A DNA stretch of 64,000 nt from JAAYHV01 sp964400515 (GTDB lineage: Bacteria > Bacillota > Clostridia > Peptostreptococcales > Anaerovoracaceae). Shown here piece by piece: positions 52,152-61,129 of the stretch. Numbering within the stretch: the stretch's first letter is position 1; the number at the start of each line of letters is the position of its first letter. Below the pieces are notes generated by a model, which did not search any database, was not told where the DNA came from, and worked only from the letters and a program-made list of their open reading frames with translations. The stretch is from positions 42,533-106,532 of the forward strand of contig CAYNTJ010000010.1 in NCBI GenBank assembly GCA_964400515.1, written 5' to 3'. A program made the position numbers and the translations under genes.

Positions 52152-53231
52152 ATGAGAAATATTTTTGAAAGGGTTGTAAGGTTTAGCTTGGAATCACAGG
52201 AGACAAGGGAAAAGTATCAATTATACTATATTTTTATTATAATTGGCTCTACACTTGTGTTCATGTCCTTGGTAAATATTTATGCACAAGAGATGCAATT
52301 ACTTATTTCTACAATAGTAGGAGGTATTGCGTGTTATGGTATTAGCCTTTATATTAAATATGCAAAATACAACAGGGAAGTTGTAAATGCCTTTATTTAT
52401 TTTCTGCTAATACTTGCTTCGACATATTTTATTGTGCTGGGGGGAGACAATGGCTTTGGCATGGTGTGGGTACTGATTATGCCTTCCACTATGATGATAG
52501 TTTTAGGTATAAAAAATGGTACCTTTTTATCAATAATAATATTCGTTGAATTGATATTTTTTAATTGGACGGATATTGGCAGGAGTATATTGGCCTTTGA
52601 CTACAATGATTCCGTACTTATGCGTTTTCCCGTGGCATTTTTTGCGGCATATTTCATATCCCTTTATTTGGAATATGAGAGAAGGGCAGTATTTAATGCT
52701 TTGAAAAAAGAAAAGGACAGTTATTTTACCCTTTCTCGAGTGGATCCTTTGACCGGAGTCTATAATAGACTGGGGTTTAATCAAATAGTTGATGAATTAT
52801 TAAAGAATAAGGAAAAGGAGCACATAGCATTACTTATAGCGGATTTAGACTATTTTAAAGAAATAAACGATGAGCATGGACACGCGGTGGGGGATATCGT
52901 ACTAAAGAAACTTGCCGCAAAGATGAAAACCATATTAAATGAGAACACCAGTGTTTGCAGATGGGGCGGTGAAGAGTTTGCCATTTTCCTATATGGAAAG
53001 GAAAATGTAAACAATTGTGAGTTGATTGCCCATAGCCTAAGAAAAGTGATAGAAGAGGAAGCTATTGTGGTTAATGACAAAAACATTTTTACTACCTTAA
53101 GCATAGGATACGCCTGTACGGTTTATTCTAACAACAAAAGCAAAGAGGAGCTTTTTTTAAAGGCTGATGATTGCCTTTATAAGGCTAAGGAGATGGGCAG
53201 AAATACGGTGATAGGAACACATATTATATAA
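52152..53231 (+). CDS. membrane diguanylate cyclase (GGDEF domain)
   Basis: 359 residues. Five to six membrane helices fill residues ~25-180, without a recognised sensory domain name. The GGDEF domain follows: DPLTGVYNRLGF, LIADLDYFKEINDEHGHAVGD (metal Asp) and the active site RWGGEEF. It should make cyclic di-GMP from two GTP. The product-inhibition I-site (RxxD just before the active site) is missing: the equivalent positions read N-E-N-T. AGGGG lies near the ATG. No EAL or HD-GYP partner is nearby. A shared terminator follows. Confidence 0.93.
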   Translation: MRNIFERVVRFSLESQETREKYQLYYIFIIIGSTLVFMSLVNIYAQEMQLLISTIVGGIACYGISLYIKYAKYNREVVNAFIYFLLILASTYFIVLGGDNGFGMVWVLIMPSTMMIVLGIKNGTFLSIIIFVELIFFNWTDIGRSILAFDYNDSVLMRFPVAFFAAYFISLYLEYERRAVFNALKKEKDSYFTLSRVDPLTGVYNRLGFNQIVDELLKNKEKEHIALLIADLDYFKEINDEHGHAVGDIVLKKLAAKMKTILNENTSVCRWGGEEFAIFLYGKENVNNCELIAHSLRKVIEEEAIVVNDKNIFTTLSIGYACTVYSNNKSKEELFLKADDCLYKAKEMGRNTVIGTHII

Positions 53232-53238
53232 GGAAAAG

Positions 53239-53267
53239 GGCTGAGGATTTAATCCTCAGCCTCTTTT
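53239..53267. terminator. bidirectional terminator between convergent genes
   Basis: GGCTGAGGATT (53239-53249) pairs with AATCCTCAGCC (53251-53261), followed by CTCTTTT on the plus strand. It ends at the stop codon of the threonine aldolase gene. Confidence 0.85.
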
Positions 53268-54294
53268 ATTTCAGTGCATCAATCAGTGCTTCTATATCCT
53301 CTTCCGTTGTTCCCCAACCGGTTACCAGCCTCACTGCAATTTTATCCGGGTCATTTACAGCTGCCCAATCATAGAATAAAAATTCTTTGTGTAATTCGGC
53401 CACCTTATCCCTTGGAAGTATGGGGAAAATCTGGTTTGTACAGGAATCTCCCAAAAAGTCATATCCCAACTCAGATATTCTGTTTCTTAATTCTTCTGCC
53501 AAATCATTTTCATGCTTAGCTATTTGGAATAAAAGGCTGTCTTCACCGCCTTTTAACAAAGCTTCAAATTGAACTCCTATCAATCGGCCTTTTGCCAGCA
53601 TCCCCAATCCTTGCTTCATGTAAAAACGAAAATGATCGTTTATTTCATCGTTTAGTATTATTAGAGCTTCGCCAAAAAGTATGCCGTTTTTTGTACCGCC
53701 TATATAGAAGGCATCCACAAGATTTGCAATATCCTTTAATGTCAAATCGTTTTCGGGACTTGTTAGAGCAGAAGCCAGTCTTGCTCCATCCACATATAAA
53801 TAAAGGTTATTTTTTTTGCAAAAGCTTGATAAGGCCTCCAACTCAGCCTTCTTGTATATGGTACCAAGCTCTGTGGTATTTGAAATATATACATACCTAG
53901 GTAGTGTCATGTGTTCATCTTCAAACTCATCTAAGACCTTTTGAACCATCTTAGGAGTCAATTTACCGTCCTCGGTATCTAAAGGATAAATCTTATGACC
54001 CGTTGCTTCAACAGCTCCTGTTTCATGCATGAATATATGGCTTGTATGCGGTGCTATTACACACTCATAAGTACGTAATGTGGCTGCTATTGTGATGACG
54101 TTTGTTGGTGTACCGCCAACCATAAAATGTATATTGGCATTTGGCTTACCAATCAATTTTTTTATCATTTCTGCGGCATTATCACAATGGGGGTCGATGC
54201 CATATCCATCCGTATGTTCGAAATTTGTTTCTACTAAAGCCTTTAGTATGTCAGGATGAGCTCCTTGGCTATAGTCACTAATAAAGTATCTCAT
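53266..54294 (-). CDS. low-specificity L-threonine aldolase-like PLP enzyme
   Basis: 342 residues, type I PLP fold of the beta-eliminating lyase group. YGIDPHCDNAAEMIKKLIG, FMVGGTPTNVI, PHTSHIFMHETGAVEATGHKI, LYVDGARLASAL (Asp) and YIGGTKNGILFGE (PLP Lys) match threonine aldolase. It splits threonine or allo-threonine to glycine and acetaldehyde, and may act on other beta-hydroxy amino acids. GGGTNG-type active residues are intact. AGAGGTG precedes the ATG. It lies 17 bases downstream of the HutD-like gene on the same strand, so the two are probably an operon. Confidence 0.93.
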   Translation of the reverse strand: MRYFISDYSQGAHPDILKALVETNFEHTDGYGIDPHCDNAAEMIKKLIGKPNANIHFMVGGTPTNVITIAATLRTYECVIAPHTSHIFMHETGAVEATGHKIYPLDTEDGKLTPKMVQKVLDEFEDEHMTLPRYVYISNTTELGTIYKKAELEALSSFCKKNNLYLYVDGARLASALTSPENDLTLKDIANLVDAFYIGGTKNGILFGEALIILNDEINDHFRFYMKQGLGMLAKGRLIGVQFEALLKGGEDSLLFQIAKHENDLAEELRNRISELGYDFLGDSCTNQIFPILPRDKVAELHKEFLFYDWAAVNDPDKIAVRLVTGWGTTEEDIEALIDALK

Positions 54295-54311
54295 TTTTCA
54301 CCTCTTTCCAT

Positions 54312-55400
54312 CTACTTCCTATAAACGTTCTTGTATTTCTTCAGTATCTTTTCTACTCGTTCATTGGTGTTTTGTTGCTTCTCATATAGGTCAGCCTCGT
54401 AAGGCGTAAGTTCGGTTATTTTTTTAATGTGTTTTGCCACCGGTTTAGGGAGAGCAAATAAATATATCAGCGGAGACAATATGATGGAATCAAAAGCGGT
54501 CCAGCCGACTATTACAATGAACCAAGGTAAAAACCCGCTAATATCATCAAACACTGCCATCATAATAAGCAGCATACCTGTTAGCCACACGAAAAATGTT
54601 ATGCAGTAGGTTTCCAACTTTTTTATCTTACTGCTTAAAAATTCATCATACCAATAATCGTTTATACTTTTGAAAATTTTATCTGCATATCTGAATTGGG
54701 TGTTCGACAAAAAAAGGCAAGCAAGATAGTCTTCAAAGGTGGCTTTTTCCGGGGGTATTATAGTAGGTCCATAGGCATTGGTGTTATAGCTGAAATAAGC
54801 TGAGGCTTTAATGATTTTACCGTCACCTAGCAATGTAAGATCAATGCTTTCCGAGGCTTCCTTGTTAATAATTAACTGATCCCCTTCCTTTAGCATTATG
54901 GTATCATCTTTGATGTTTGCCACAGCGTAACCTTGTACCAAGTAATAAGCGTTCATGGCATAATCATATTCCTTCTCTGCTTGAATTTCTTCATCGGAAA
55001 AAACGGGGATCATATTTCCGCCCTCGGGCTTTAAATCAAAAGAGCTTAAAAAACCTCTGTTTCCTTTCCTTATAATTAAATTATAATCGGTAACTGTTCC
55101 CTTTGTTTTTGTATTGACATCTCCGCCAAAATAGTCGGTGTCATATTCGGTAAGGGTTTTAAATTCCCTATCGTCATGGGAAATATCAAGCTTACCTTTG
55201 GTAATCAGCATTACCCTGTCAAAATCCGGTAAATCAGTAAAAGTTGAAGATTCTTCTTCTATTGTAGATGAGCTAAGTCTCCAAATAAAGCTCCTTAAAG
55301 CATAATTTCCGTTATTAGGGAAGATGGCATGTTCATAGGTTGTGCCCCCGGACCAAAATGTCCTTTTCCCCGAGCCTTTTTTAATATAGTTGTAATCCAT
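54312..55400 (-). CDS. HutD-family cupin fused to a C-terminal membrane domain
   Basis: 362 residues from the ATG at 55400, eight bases after AGGAT; a GTG at 55412 overlaps that site. Residues 1-~205 match the HutD/Ves cupin family: GKRTFWSGGTTYEHAIFP, LRSFIWRLSSSTIEEESS-type segments and FDRVMLITKG. HutD proteins are usually about 190 residues and linked to histidine use. Here an extra ~150 residues carry two membrane helices (~277-297 and ~302-325) and a basic tail. The fusion is unusual; a membrane-bound sugar- or amino-acid-binding regulator is one guess. It is the first gene of an operon with the threonine aldolase. Confidence 0.78.
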   Translation of the reverse strand: MDYNYIKKGSGKRTFWSGGTTYEHAIFPNNGNYALRSFIWRLSSSTIEEESSTFTDLPDFDRVMLITKGKLDISHDDREFKTLTEYDTDYFGGDVNTKTKGTVTDYNLIIRKGNRGFLSSFDLKPEGGNMIPVFSDEEIQAEKEYDYAMNAYYLVQGYAVANIKDDTIMLKEGDQLIINKEASESIDLTLLGDGKIIKASAYFSYNTNAYGPTIIPPEKATFEDYLACLFLSNTQFRYADKIFKSINDYWYDEFLSSKIKKLETYCITFFVWLTGMLLIMMAVFDDISGFLPWFIVIVGWTAFDSIILSPLIYLFALPKPVAKHIKKITELTPYEADLYEKQQNTNERVEKILKKYKNVYRK

Positions 55401-55432
55401 AATTATCCTCACAAAATTGCAATATTTAATAA

Positions 55433-55441
55433 ATTATATCA
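55433..55441 (-). promoter_or_regulatory. extended -10 promoter element of the HutD-like / threonine aldolase operon
   Basis: On the minus strand TGATATAAT (55441-55433), about 33 bases before the start at 55400. A TTGATA lies upstream but with a 21-bp spacer. The rest of 55442-55572 is very AT-rich; no clear promoter for the plus-strand regulator could be assigned there. Confidence 0.45.
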
Positions 55442-55572
55442 TATATTTTTTTTAAATTCTATCAAATGGAGATTTTGGGTAAAATTAATTTATATTTAAG
55501 GTAGATATTAGTAATAAAATAATGTAGAATGTAATTGGTGAATTTTGATTTTTTTTACTTTAGGGAGAAAAA

Positions 55573-56250
55573 ATGATTTATTTGGTAGAGGATGATGATA
55601 ATATAAGGGAGCTTATAATATATACATTAAATAACGGAGGCTATGAAAGCAAAGGCTTTTCAAGACCTTCGGAATTTTGGAGTGAGATGAAAAACTCTAA
55701 GCCTCAGATGATTCTTCTTGATATTATGCTTCCCGAAGAAGACGGGCTTACTATATTAAAGAGATTAAGAAAAGATAGGGATACAAAAGATATTCCGATA
55801 ATGATGCTTACCGCTAAAGGGTCCGAATATGATAAAGTAATAGGACTTGACTATGGCGCCGATGATTATATGCCAAAACCCTTTGGAATGATGGAGTTTA
55901 TGGCCAGAGTAAAGGCCCTGTTAAGAAGAACAGAAAACAGAGCCGATGATGAGAAAGATATAGTTATAGATAATCTAACAATTTCAACCACAAAACATCA
56001 GGTGATGGTTTTAGGTAGGGAAGTCTTTTTAACACTAAAGGAATTTGAGCTTCTGATATTGCTAGCCAAAAATCAGGGCTTGGTTTTTAGCAGAGACAGT
56101 ATACTCAGTAAAATTTGGGGGTATTCATTTGATGGTGAAAGCAGAACAGTTGATGTGCACATAAGGTCTTTGAGAATAAAGCTTAAAGAGGCGGGGGATT
56201 TAATTGAAACTGTTCGAGGCGTCGGATATAAGATAAGTGATAAAAAATAA
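55573..56250 (+). CDS. OmpR/PhoB-family response regulator
   Basis: 225 residues. The receiver (VEDDDN, phosphoacceptor Asp50 in LLDIMLPEEDG, Thr in MLTAKG, Lys in PKPFG) is followed by a winged-helix DNA-binding domain (LTLKEFELLILLAKNQGLVFSRDSIL, read in parts, ending DVHIRSLRIKLKEAG). It is the partner of the kinase encoded next, whose ATG overlaps its stop. The operon continues with two Na/Pi cotransporter-PhoU genes, so phosphate control in the manner of PhoP/PhoB is likely. No pho box could be confidently assigned. Confidence 0.93.
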   Translation: MIYLVEDDDNIRELIIYTLNNGGYESKGFSRPSEFWSEMKNSKPQMILLDIMLPEEDGLTILKRLRKDRDTKDIPIMMLTAKGSEYDKVIGLDYGADDYMPKPFGMMEFMARVKALLRRTENRADDEKDIVIDNLTISTTKHQVMVLGREVFLTLKEFELLILLAKNQGLVFSRDSILSKIWGYSFDGESRTVDVHIRSLRIKLKEAGDLIETVRGVGYKISDKK

Positions 56251-57602
56251 TGAAAAGAAAAATATTTATCAGAATAATATTCATGGTGCTTACGGTACAA
56301 ATACTTAGCATAATTTCCCTTGTCACAATACTTCACTATTCTTCTTTGAGCGAAATAAAGGTAGAGCTCAAAAATGAAGCGGAGTATCTTAGCGTTGGAT
56401 ATGAAAAAATAGGGATAACGTATTTTGAAAATGTAAAGAAAATAGGAGAAAACAGGATAACGTTAATAGACGATAACGGAGCTGTTATATATGACAATAA
56501 GGCCAATCCCTTGTATATGGACAATCACAATGAAAGACCCGAAATAGTAATGGCAAGAAATGAAGGCTTTGGGGAAGCAGAAAGGGATTCTGATACTCTT
56601 TTAAAGAAAACAGTCTATTATGCATTGCTTTTGGATGACGATTATATTATCAGGGTGAGCGCCGAAAGAATAACCATATGGCAGATGTTTTTAAACCTGA
56701 TATACCCAATTTTAGGAGCCATATTTATAGCTGTAATGATTACACTTTTACTGGCATCTAAGCTTTCCGCTTCCATAGTAAGACCTATAAATGAACTGGA
56801 TTTAGATAATCCGATAAACAGTAATTCATATGTGGAGCTTAATCCTTTGGTTAACAGAATAAAGGATCAAAATGATTTAATAGAAAAGCAGATAAGGGAT
56901 TTAACGGAAACTGTGGATATAAAAACAAAGGAATCCGAATTCAGAAAAGAATTTACTGCCAATGTATCCCATGAGTTAAAAACTCCTTTAACATCGATTT
57001 CGGGTTATGCCGAGCTTATCAAAGAAGGAATAGCAAAGGAAGAGGATATTAAAAAATTTGCTGCTAAAATATATGAAGAAGCAAATCGTTTGAAAAATTT
57101 GGTGGGAGATATAATAAAGCTCTCTCAAATGGATGAAAATTCGGTAAGTCTTGTTAAAGAGCAAGTTGATCTTTATGCCGTATGTGAGAAGGTAATAAGC
57201 TTACTGGAGCCTTTAGCCGTGGAAAAGGATATAAAGATTAAACTTTTGGGTAATCATGTATATTTCTTTGGTGTGGAACAGATATTGGAAGAAATCGCAT
57301 ATAACCTATGCGAAAATGCTATAAAATATAATAAAAAGCAAGGGGAAGTCATAATAGAGGTTTCAAAATCTTCGGTTATTCCATACATTAAGGTTACGGA
57401 TACGGGTATCGGGATAGCAGAGGAGGATTTGGAAAGGGTTTTCGAACGTTTTTACAGAGTTGATAAAAGCCATTCCAAAGAGATAGGCGGAACCGGATTG
57501 GGACTCTCAATCGTAAAGCATGGAGCAGTCTATCATGATGCCGAGATAGAAATAGAATCGGAGCTTAATAAAGGTACATCGATAACTATAAAATTTAAAT
57601 AA
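56250..57602 (+). CDS. PhoR-like sensor histidine kinase
   Basis: 450 residues. Two membrane helices (~8-30 and ~150-172) enclose an extracytoplasmic region of about 120 residues. The kinase core has ANVSHELKTPLTSISGYAEL with phosphoacceptor His241, ENAIKYN, DTGIGIAEEDL, FERFYRVDKSHS and GTGLGLSIV, all PhoR/ResE type. HELKTPLTSI is the usual H-box. It probably phosphorylates the upstream regulator in response to phosphate status, judged by the two cotransporter genes that follow 22 bases later. Confidence 0.93.
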   Translation: MKRKIFIRIIFMVLTVQILSIISLVTILHYSSLSEIKVELKNEAEYLSVGYEKIGITYFENVKKIGENRITLIDDNGAVIYDNKANPLYMDNHNERPEIVMARNEGFGEAERDSDTLLKKTVYYALLLDDDYIIRVSAERITIWQMFLNLIYPILGAIFIAVMITLLLASKLSASIVRPINELDLDNPINSNSYVELNPLVNRIKDQNDLIEKQIRDLTETVDIKTKESEFRKEFTANVSHELKTPLTSISGYAELIKEGIAKEEDIKKFAAKIYEEANRLKNLVGDIIKLSQMDENSVSLVKEQVDLYAVCEKVISLLEPLAVEKDIKIKLLGNHVYFFGVEQILEEIAYNLCENAIKYNKKQGEVIIEVSKSSVIPYIKVTDTGIGIAEEDLERVFERFYRVDKSHSKEIGGTGLGLSIVKHGAVYHDAEIEIESELNKGTSITIKFK

Positions 57603-57623
57603 TATATAAAATACGGAGGACAA

Positions 57624-59384
57624 ATGGATATTTTTTCATTGATTAGTTTGCTCGGAGGGCTGGCACTGTTCCTATATGGTATGAGTGTAATGTCCCAGGG
57701 CTTAGAAAGATTAGCGGGCGGAAAGCTTGAAGCAATTTTAAGAACGATGACATCAAGTAAGCTGAGAAGCCTGGGGTTGGGTATAGGCATTACTGCCATA
57801 GTGCAAAGCTCATCTGCAGTTACTGTTATGCTGGTAGGACTTGTAAATTCAGGAATAATGGCCCTTGATGGTTCTGTGGGCGTTATAATGGGGTCAAACA
57901 TTGGAACTACGGTTACGGCATGGATACTTAGTTTAATTGGTATCGAAAGCAGTAATATTTTTGTGCAATTATTAAAACCCAAAGCCTTTTCTCCCATACT
58001 GGCGTTAATCGGCGTTATTATGTTTATGGGAAAATCCACAAGAAAAAGGGATGTGGGCACTGTGCTCATAGGATTTGCATTGCTTATGTATGGAATGGAC
58101 TTTATGAGTGATGCCATGAAACCATTGGCTGAACTACCGGAATTTACTTCCATATTAACGGCCTTCAAAAATCCTATTCTTGGTATTTTGACCGGCCTTA
58201 TTCTAACGGCAATAATCCAAAGCTCATCAGCTTCTGTGGGTATATTGCAGGCCTTATCGTTAACAAACGGTATAACCTTTGGTATGGCTATACCGATAAT
58301 TATGGGACAGAATATAGGTACATGCATAACAGCCCTTATATCAAGTATAGGGGTAAATAAAAGCGCCAAAAGGGTGGCGGTTATACATGTTTCATTCAAT
58401 ATAATAGGAACCGTTATATTCCTGATATTGTTCTACGGATTTAATCTGATCTTTGAATTTGCCTTTATAAATCAGGCCATCGAACCGGTGGGAATAGCAA
58501 TAGTCCATAGTATTTTTAATTTATCCACTACATTTGTGTTGTTACCTTTTAGCAAGAAGCTGGTTGACATAGCTAAGAGAGTTGTTAAAGCGGATGACAG
58601 CTACGAAGAGAGCATTCAATTCTTAGATGAAAGGCTACTAAATACAAGTGCAGTTGCCCTAGCTGAAGCATCCAATAAAACAAGGGAAATGGCAGAGCTT
58701 TCATTTGGGAATATTGATGAAGCCATTAAGCTTGTTAACAACTATACCGACAAGAAATACAATCATGTTTTTGAAACGGAATCTAAAGTTGACAGATATG
58801 AAGACCAATTGGGAGCATTTTTGATTAAGCTTTCCGCAAATGATTTATCTGATAAAGATTCGGCGGAAATAACAAAACTGTTACACTGTATTGGAGATAT
58901 TGAAAGAATAAGTGACTTGGCCATAAATGTGGCAGATATATCCAAGGAATTAATGGATAAAAAACAGTGTTTTTCATCTGAAGCCGATGAAGAGATGAAG
59001 ATATTAATTGCTGCCATGAATAAGGTTTTGGAAAACACACTATTTGCATATAAAAACAATGATATAGATGTGGCAATTAAAGTAGAACCTATCGAAGAAG
59101 TAATCGATGACTTGGTGGCAATTATGAAAGCTAACCATATTAAACGATTAAAGCAAGGGGATTGTACCATAGAGCAAGGATTGCTATTTGTGGACCTTAT
59201 TACTAATTTTGAGAGAATATCCGATCGTTGCTCAAATATTGCAGTAACCCTTATCGAGATAGACGGAGACAGCTTTGGTGCCCATGAATATATGACCAGC
59301 ATTAAATCTCAAGAAGATAAAGAATTCGTTAGATTGTATGAAAAGTATTCTAAGCAATATAAAATTAACGGGAGGGCAAATTGA
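57624..59384 (+). CDS. Na+/phosphate cotransporter with C-terminal PhoU domain (copy 1)
   Basis: 586 residues. The N-terminal ~310 hold the two inverted NptA/PNaS repeats: GLALFLYGMSVMSQGLERLAGGKLEA, VQSSSAVTVMLVGLVNSG, MGSNIGTTVTAW, then IIQSSSASVGILQAL and MGQNIGTCITA (the QSSS motifs line the substrate site). Residues ~345-560 form a PhoU-like helical domain (EDQLGAFLIKLSANDLSDKDS, RISDLAINVA, RISDRCSNIA). It imports inorganic phosphate with Na+. The attached PhoU suggests self-regulation. It is the first of two tandem copies in a PhoPR-like operon, with GGAGG before the ATG. Confidence 0.93.
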   Translation: MDIFSLISLLGGLALFLYGMSVMSQGLERLAGGKLEAILRTMTSSKLRSLGLGIGITAIVQSSSAVTVMLVGLVNSGIMALDGSVGVIMGSNIGTTVTAWILSLIGIESSNIFVQLLKPKAFSPILALIGVIMFMGKSTRKRDVGTVLIGFALLMYGMDFMSDAMKPLAELPEFTSILTAFKNPILGILTGLILTAIIQSSSASVGILQALSLTNGITFGMAIPIIMGQNIGTCITALISSIGVNKSAKRVAVIHVSFNIIGTVIFLILFYGFNLIFEFAFINQAIEPVGIAIVHSIFNLSTTFVLLPFSKKLVDIAKRVVKADDSYEESIQFLDERLLNTSAVALAEASNKTREMAELSFGNIDEAIKLVNNYTDKKYNHVFETESKVDRYEDQLGAFLIKLSANDLSDKDSAEITKLLHCIGDIERISDLAINVADISKELMDKKQCFSSEADEEMKILIAAMNKVLENTLFAYKNNDIDVAIKVEPIEEVIDDLVAIMKANHIKRLKQGDCTIEQGLLFVDLITNFERISDRCSNIAVTLIEIDGDSFGAHEYMTSIKSQEDKEFVRLYEKYSKQYKINGRAN

Positions 59385-61129
59385 ACATATTTTCATTTTT
59401 TACACTTTTAGGGGGACTGGCGCTTTTCCTTTACGGAATGAATGTTATGTCCCAGGGACTAGAAAAAATTGCCGGGGGGAAATTTGAGTCAATACTTAAA
59501 TCGATGACAGAAAACAAGCTGAGAAGTCTTAGCCTAGGTATAGGAACTACCGCTGTAATACAAAGTTCATCTGCGGTTACTGTTATGCTTGTTGGTTTGG
59601 TAAACTCGGGAATTATGGATCTTAATCAAAGTGTAGGGGTTGTATTAGGTGCAGATATCGGAACCACCGTAACGGCATGGATACTTAGTTTAATCGGTAT
59701 CGAAAGCTCCAACGTTTTCATACAAATGCTAAAGCCCGCATCTTTTTCGCCCATAGTTGCTCTGATTGGTGTAACTATGATTATGAGTTGCAAAAAAACA
59801 AGAAACAAAGATATAGGGACTGTTTTAATAGGGTTTGCAATACTAATGTTCGGAATGGAAATGATGAGTGATTCCATGAGACCCTTGGCAAATATGCCGG
59901 AATTCACCAGCATATTGACAGCTTTTAATAATCCCGTACTTGGACTGATTACAGGCTTAGTGCTAACAGCAATAATACAAAGCTCTTCAGCTTCCGTTGG
60001 TATATTGCAGGCACTATCTCTTACAAATGGTATCACATATAAAATAGCAATACCGGTAATCATGGGACAAAACATAGGAACATGTATAACGGCGGTAATA
60101 TCAAGTATAGGTGTAAATAAAAGTGCTAAAAGGGTTGCGGCGTTTCATGTAACAGTAAAAGTAATAGGAGTAATGATATTTCTGACCGTATTTTATATAG
60201 CAAGCATGATTTTAGATTTCAAGTTTATAAATAATAATATTAACCCGGTGGGAATAGCAATAGTACATAGTATATTTAATATATTTATTGTATCGGTGCT
60301 TCTACCCTTTACGGACAAATTGGTACTTCTTGTAAATAAAATAGTGCCCGATGATGAGAGTAAAGAAAAAGTACAATTCTTGGATCAAAGATTATTAAAT
60401 ACTCCTTCAATTGCCTTGGCAGAATGTGGTAAAAAGACTAAGGAAATGGCGAAGATGGCTTTTAATAATATAAGTGTTGCCATGACCCTATTTGAAGATT
60501 TTAATCAAATAAGATATGAAAACATCGAGAGAGTCGAAAAGAAGGTGGATGAATATGAGGATAATATCGGAGAATTTTTGATACAGATTTCTTCAAATGA
60601 TTTATCCGATAGGGATTCCAATGAGATTTCCAAACAGCTATATGCCATATCAAACTTGGAAAGACTGAGCGATCATGCAATGAATGTTGCAAACATTGCT
60701 TACGAATTACATGGGGATAATAAGGAGTTTACAAGGATTGCCAGGGAAGAACTGAAGGTTATTACGGATGCCTTAAATGAAATAATTTATTTAACCTGTA
60801 AGGCATACAAGGATATGGATATTGAAGTTGCCAAGCAAGTAGAACCTTTGGAAGAGGTAATCGATGATTTAGTTGAACAGATAAACAGCAATCATGTTAA
60901 GAGACTTAAGAAAAAGCTCAGTACCATAGAAAGCGGACTGAAGCTTATCGATCTAATAACTAATTATGAAAGGGTTTCTGACCACTGCTCCAACATAGCT
61001 ATTAAAATTATTGAAATAGCCGGTGACGGAATCAGCTCTCATGAATATATAAGTAAAATAAAATCACAAGGAGATGAGGATTTTAAGAGGATGTATTTGG
61101 AATACTCAGAAAAGTATAAGATATCATGA
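59381..61129 (+). CDS. Na+/phosphate cotransporter with C-terminal PhoU domain (copy 2)
   Basis: 582 residues from a TTG start (59381) five bases after GGGAGGG, overlapping the stop of copy 1 by four bases. It has the same layout as copy 1: QSSSAVTVMLVGLVNSG, LGADIGTTVTAW, IIQSSSASVGILQAL, MGQNIGTCITA, then the PhoU-like part (EDNIGEFLIQISSNDLSDRDS, RLSDHAMNVA, RVSDHCSNIA). The transport domains are very alike and the PhoU parts less so. This marks an older tandem duplication that has begun to diverge, perhaps in affinity or control. Confidence 0.93.
   Translation: MNIFSFFTLLGGLALFLYGMNVMSQGLEKIAGGKFESILKSMTENKLRSLSLGIGTTAVIQSSSAVTVMLVGLVNSGIMDLNQSVGVVLGADIGTTVTAWILSLIGIESSNVFIQMLKPASFSPIVALIGVTMIMSCKKTRNKDIGTVLIGFAILMFGMEMMSDSMRPLANMPEFTSILTAFNNPVLGLITGLVLTAIIQSSSASVGILQALSLTNGITYKIAIPVIMGQNIGTCITAVISSIGVNKSAKRVAAFHVTVKVIGVMIFLTVFYIASMILDFKFINNNINPVGIAIVHSIFNIFIVSVLLPFTDKLVLLVNKIVPDDESKEKVQFLDQRLLNTPSIALAECGKKTKEMAKMAFNNISVAMTLFEDFNQIRYENIERVEKKVDEYEDNIGEFLIQISSNDLSDRDSNEISKQLYAISNLERLSDHAMNVANIAYELHGDNKEFTRIAREELKVITDALNEIIYLTCKAYKDMDIEVAKQVEPLEEVIDDLVEQINSNHVKRLKKKLSTIESGLKLIDLITNYERVSDHCSNIAIKIIEIAGDGISSHEYISKIKSQGDEDFKRMYLEYSEKYKIS

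Noticed and set aside
57533..58399. Minus-strand reading frame of 288 codons over the first phosphate cotransporter
   Set aside because: A mirrored shadow (59626-60075) occurs over the second copy, as expected from duplicated coding sequence; neither has a plausible start or domain.
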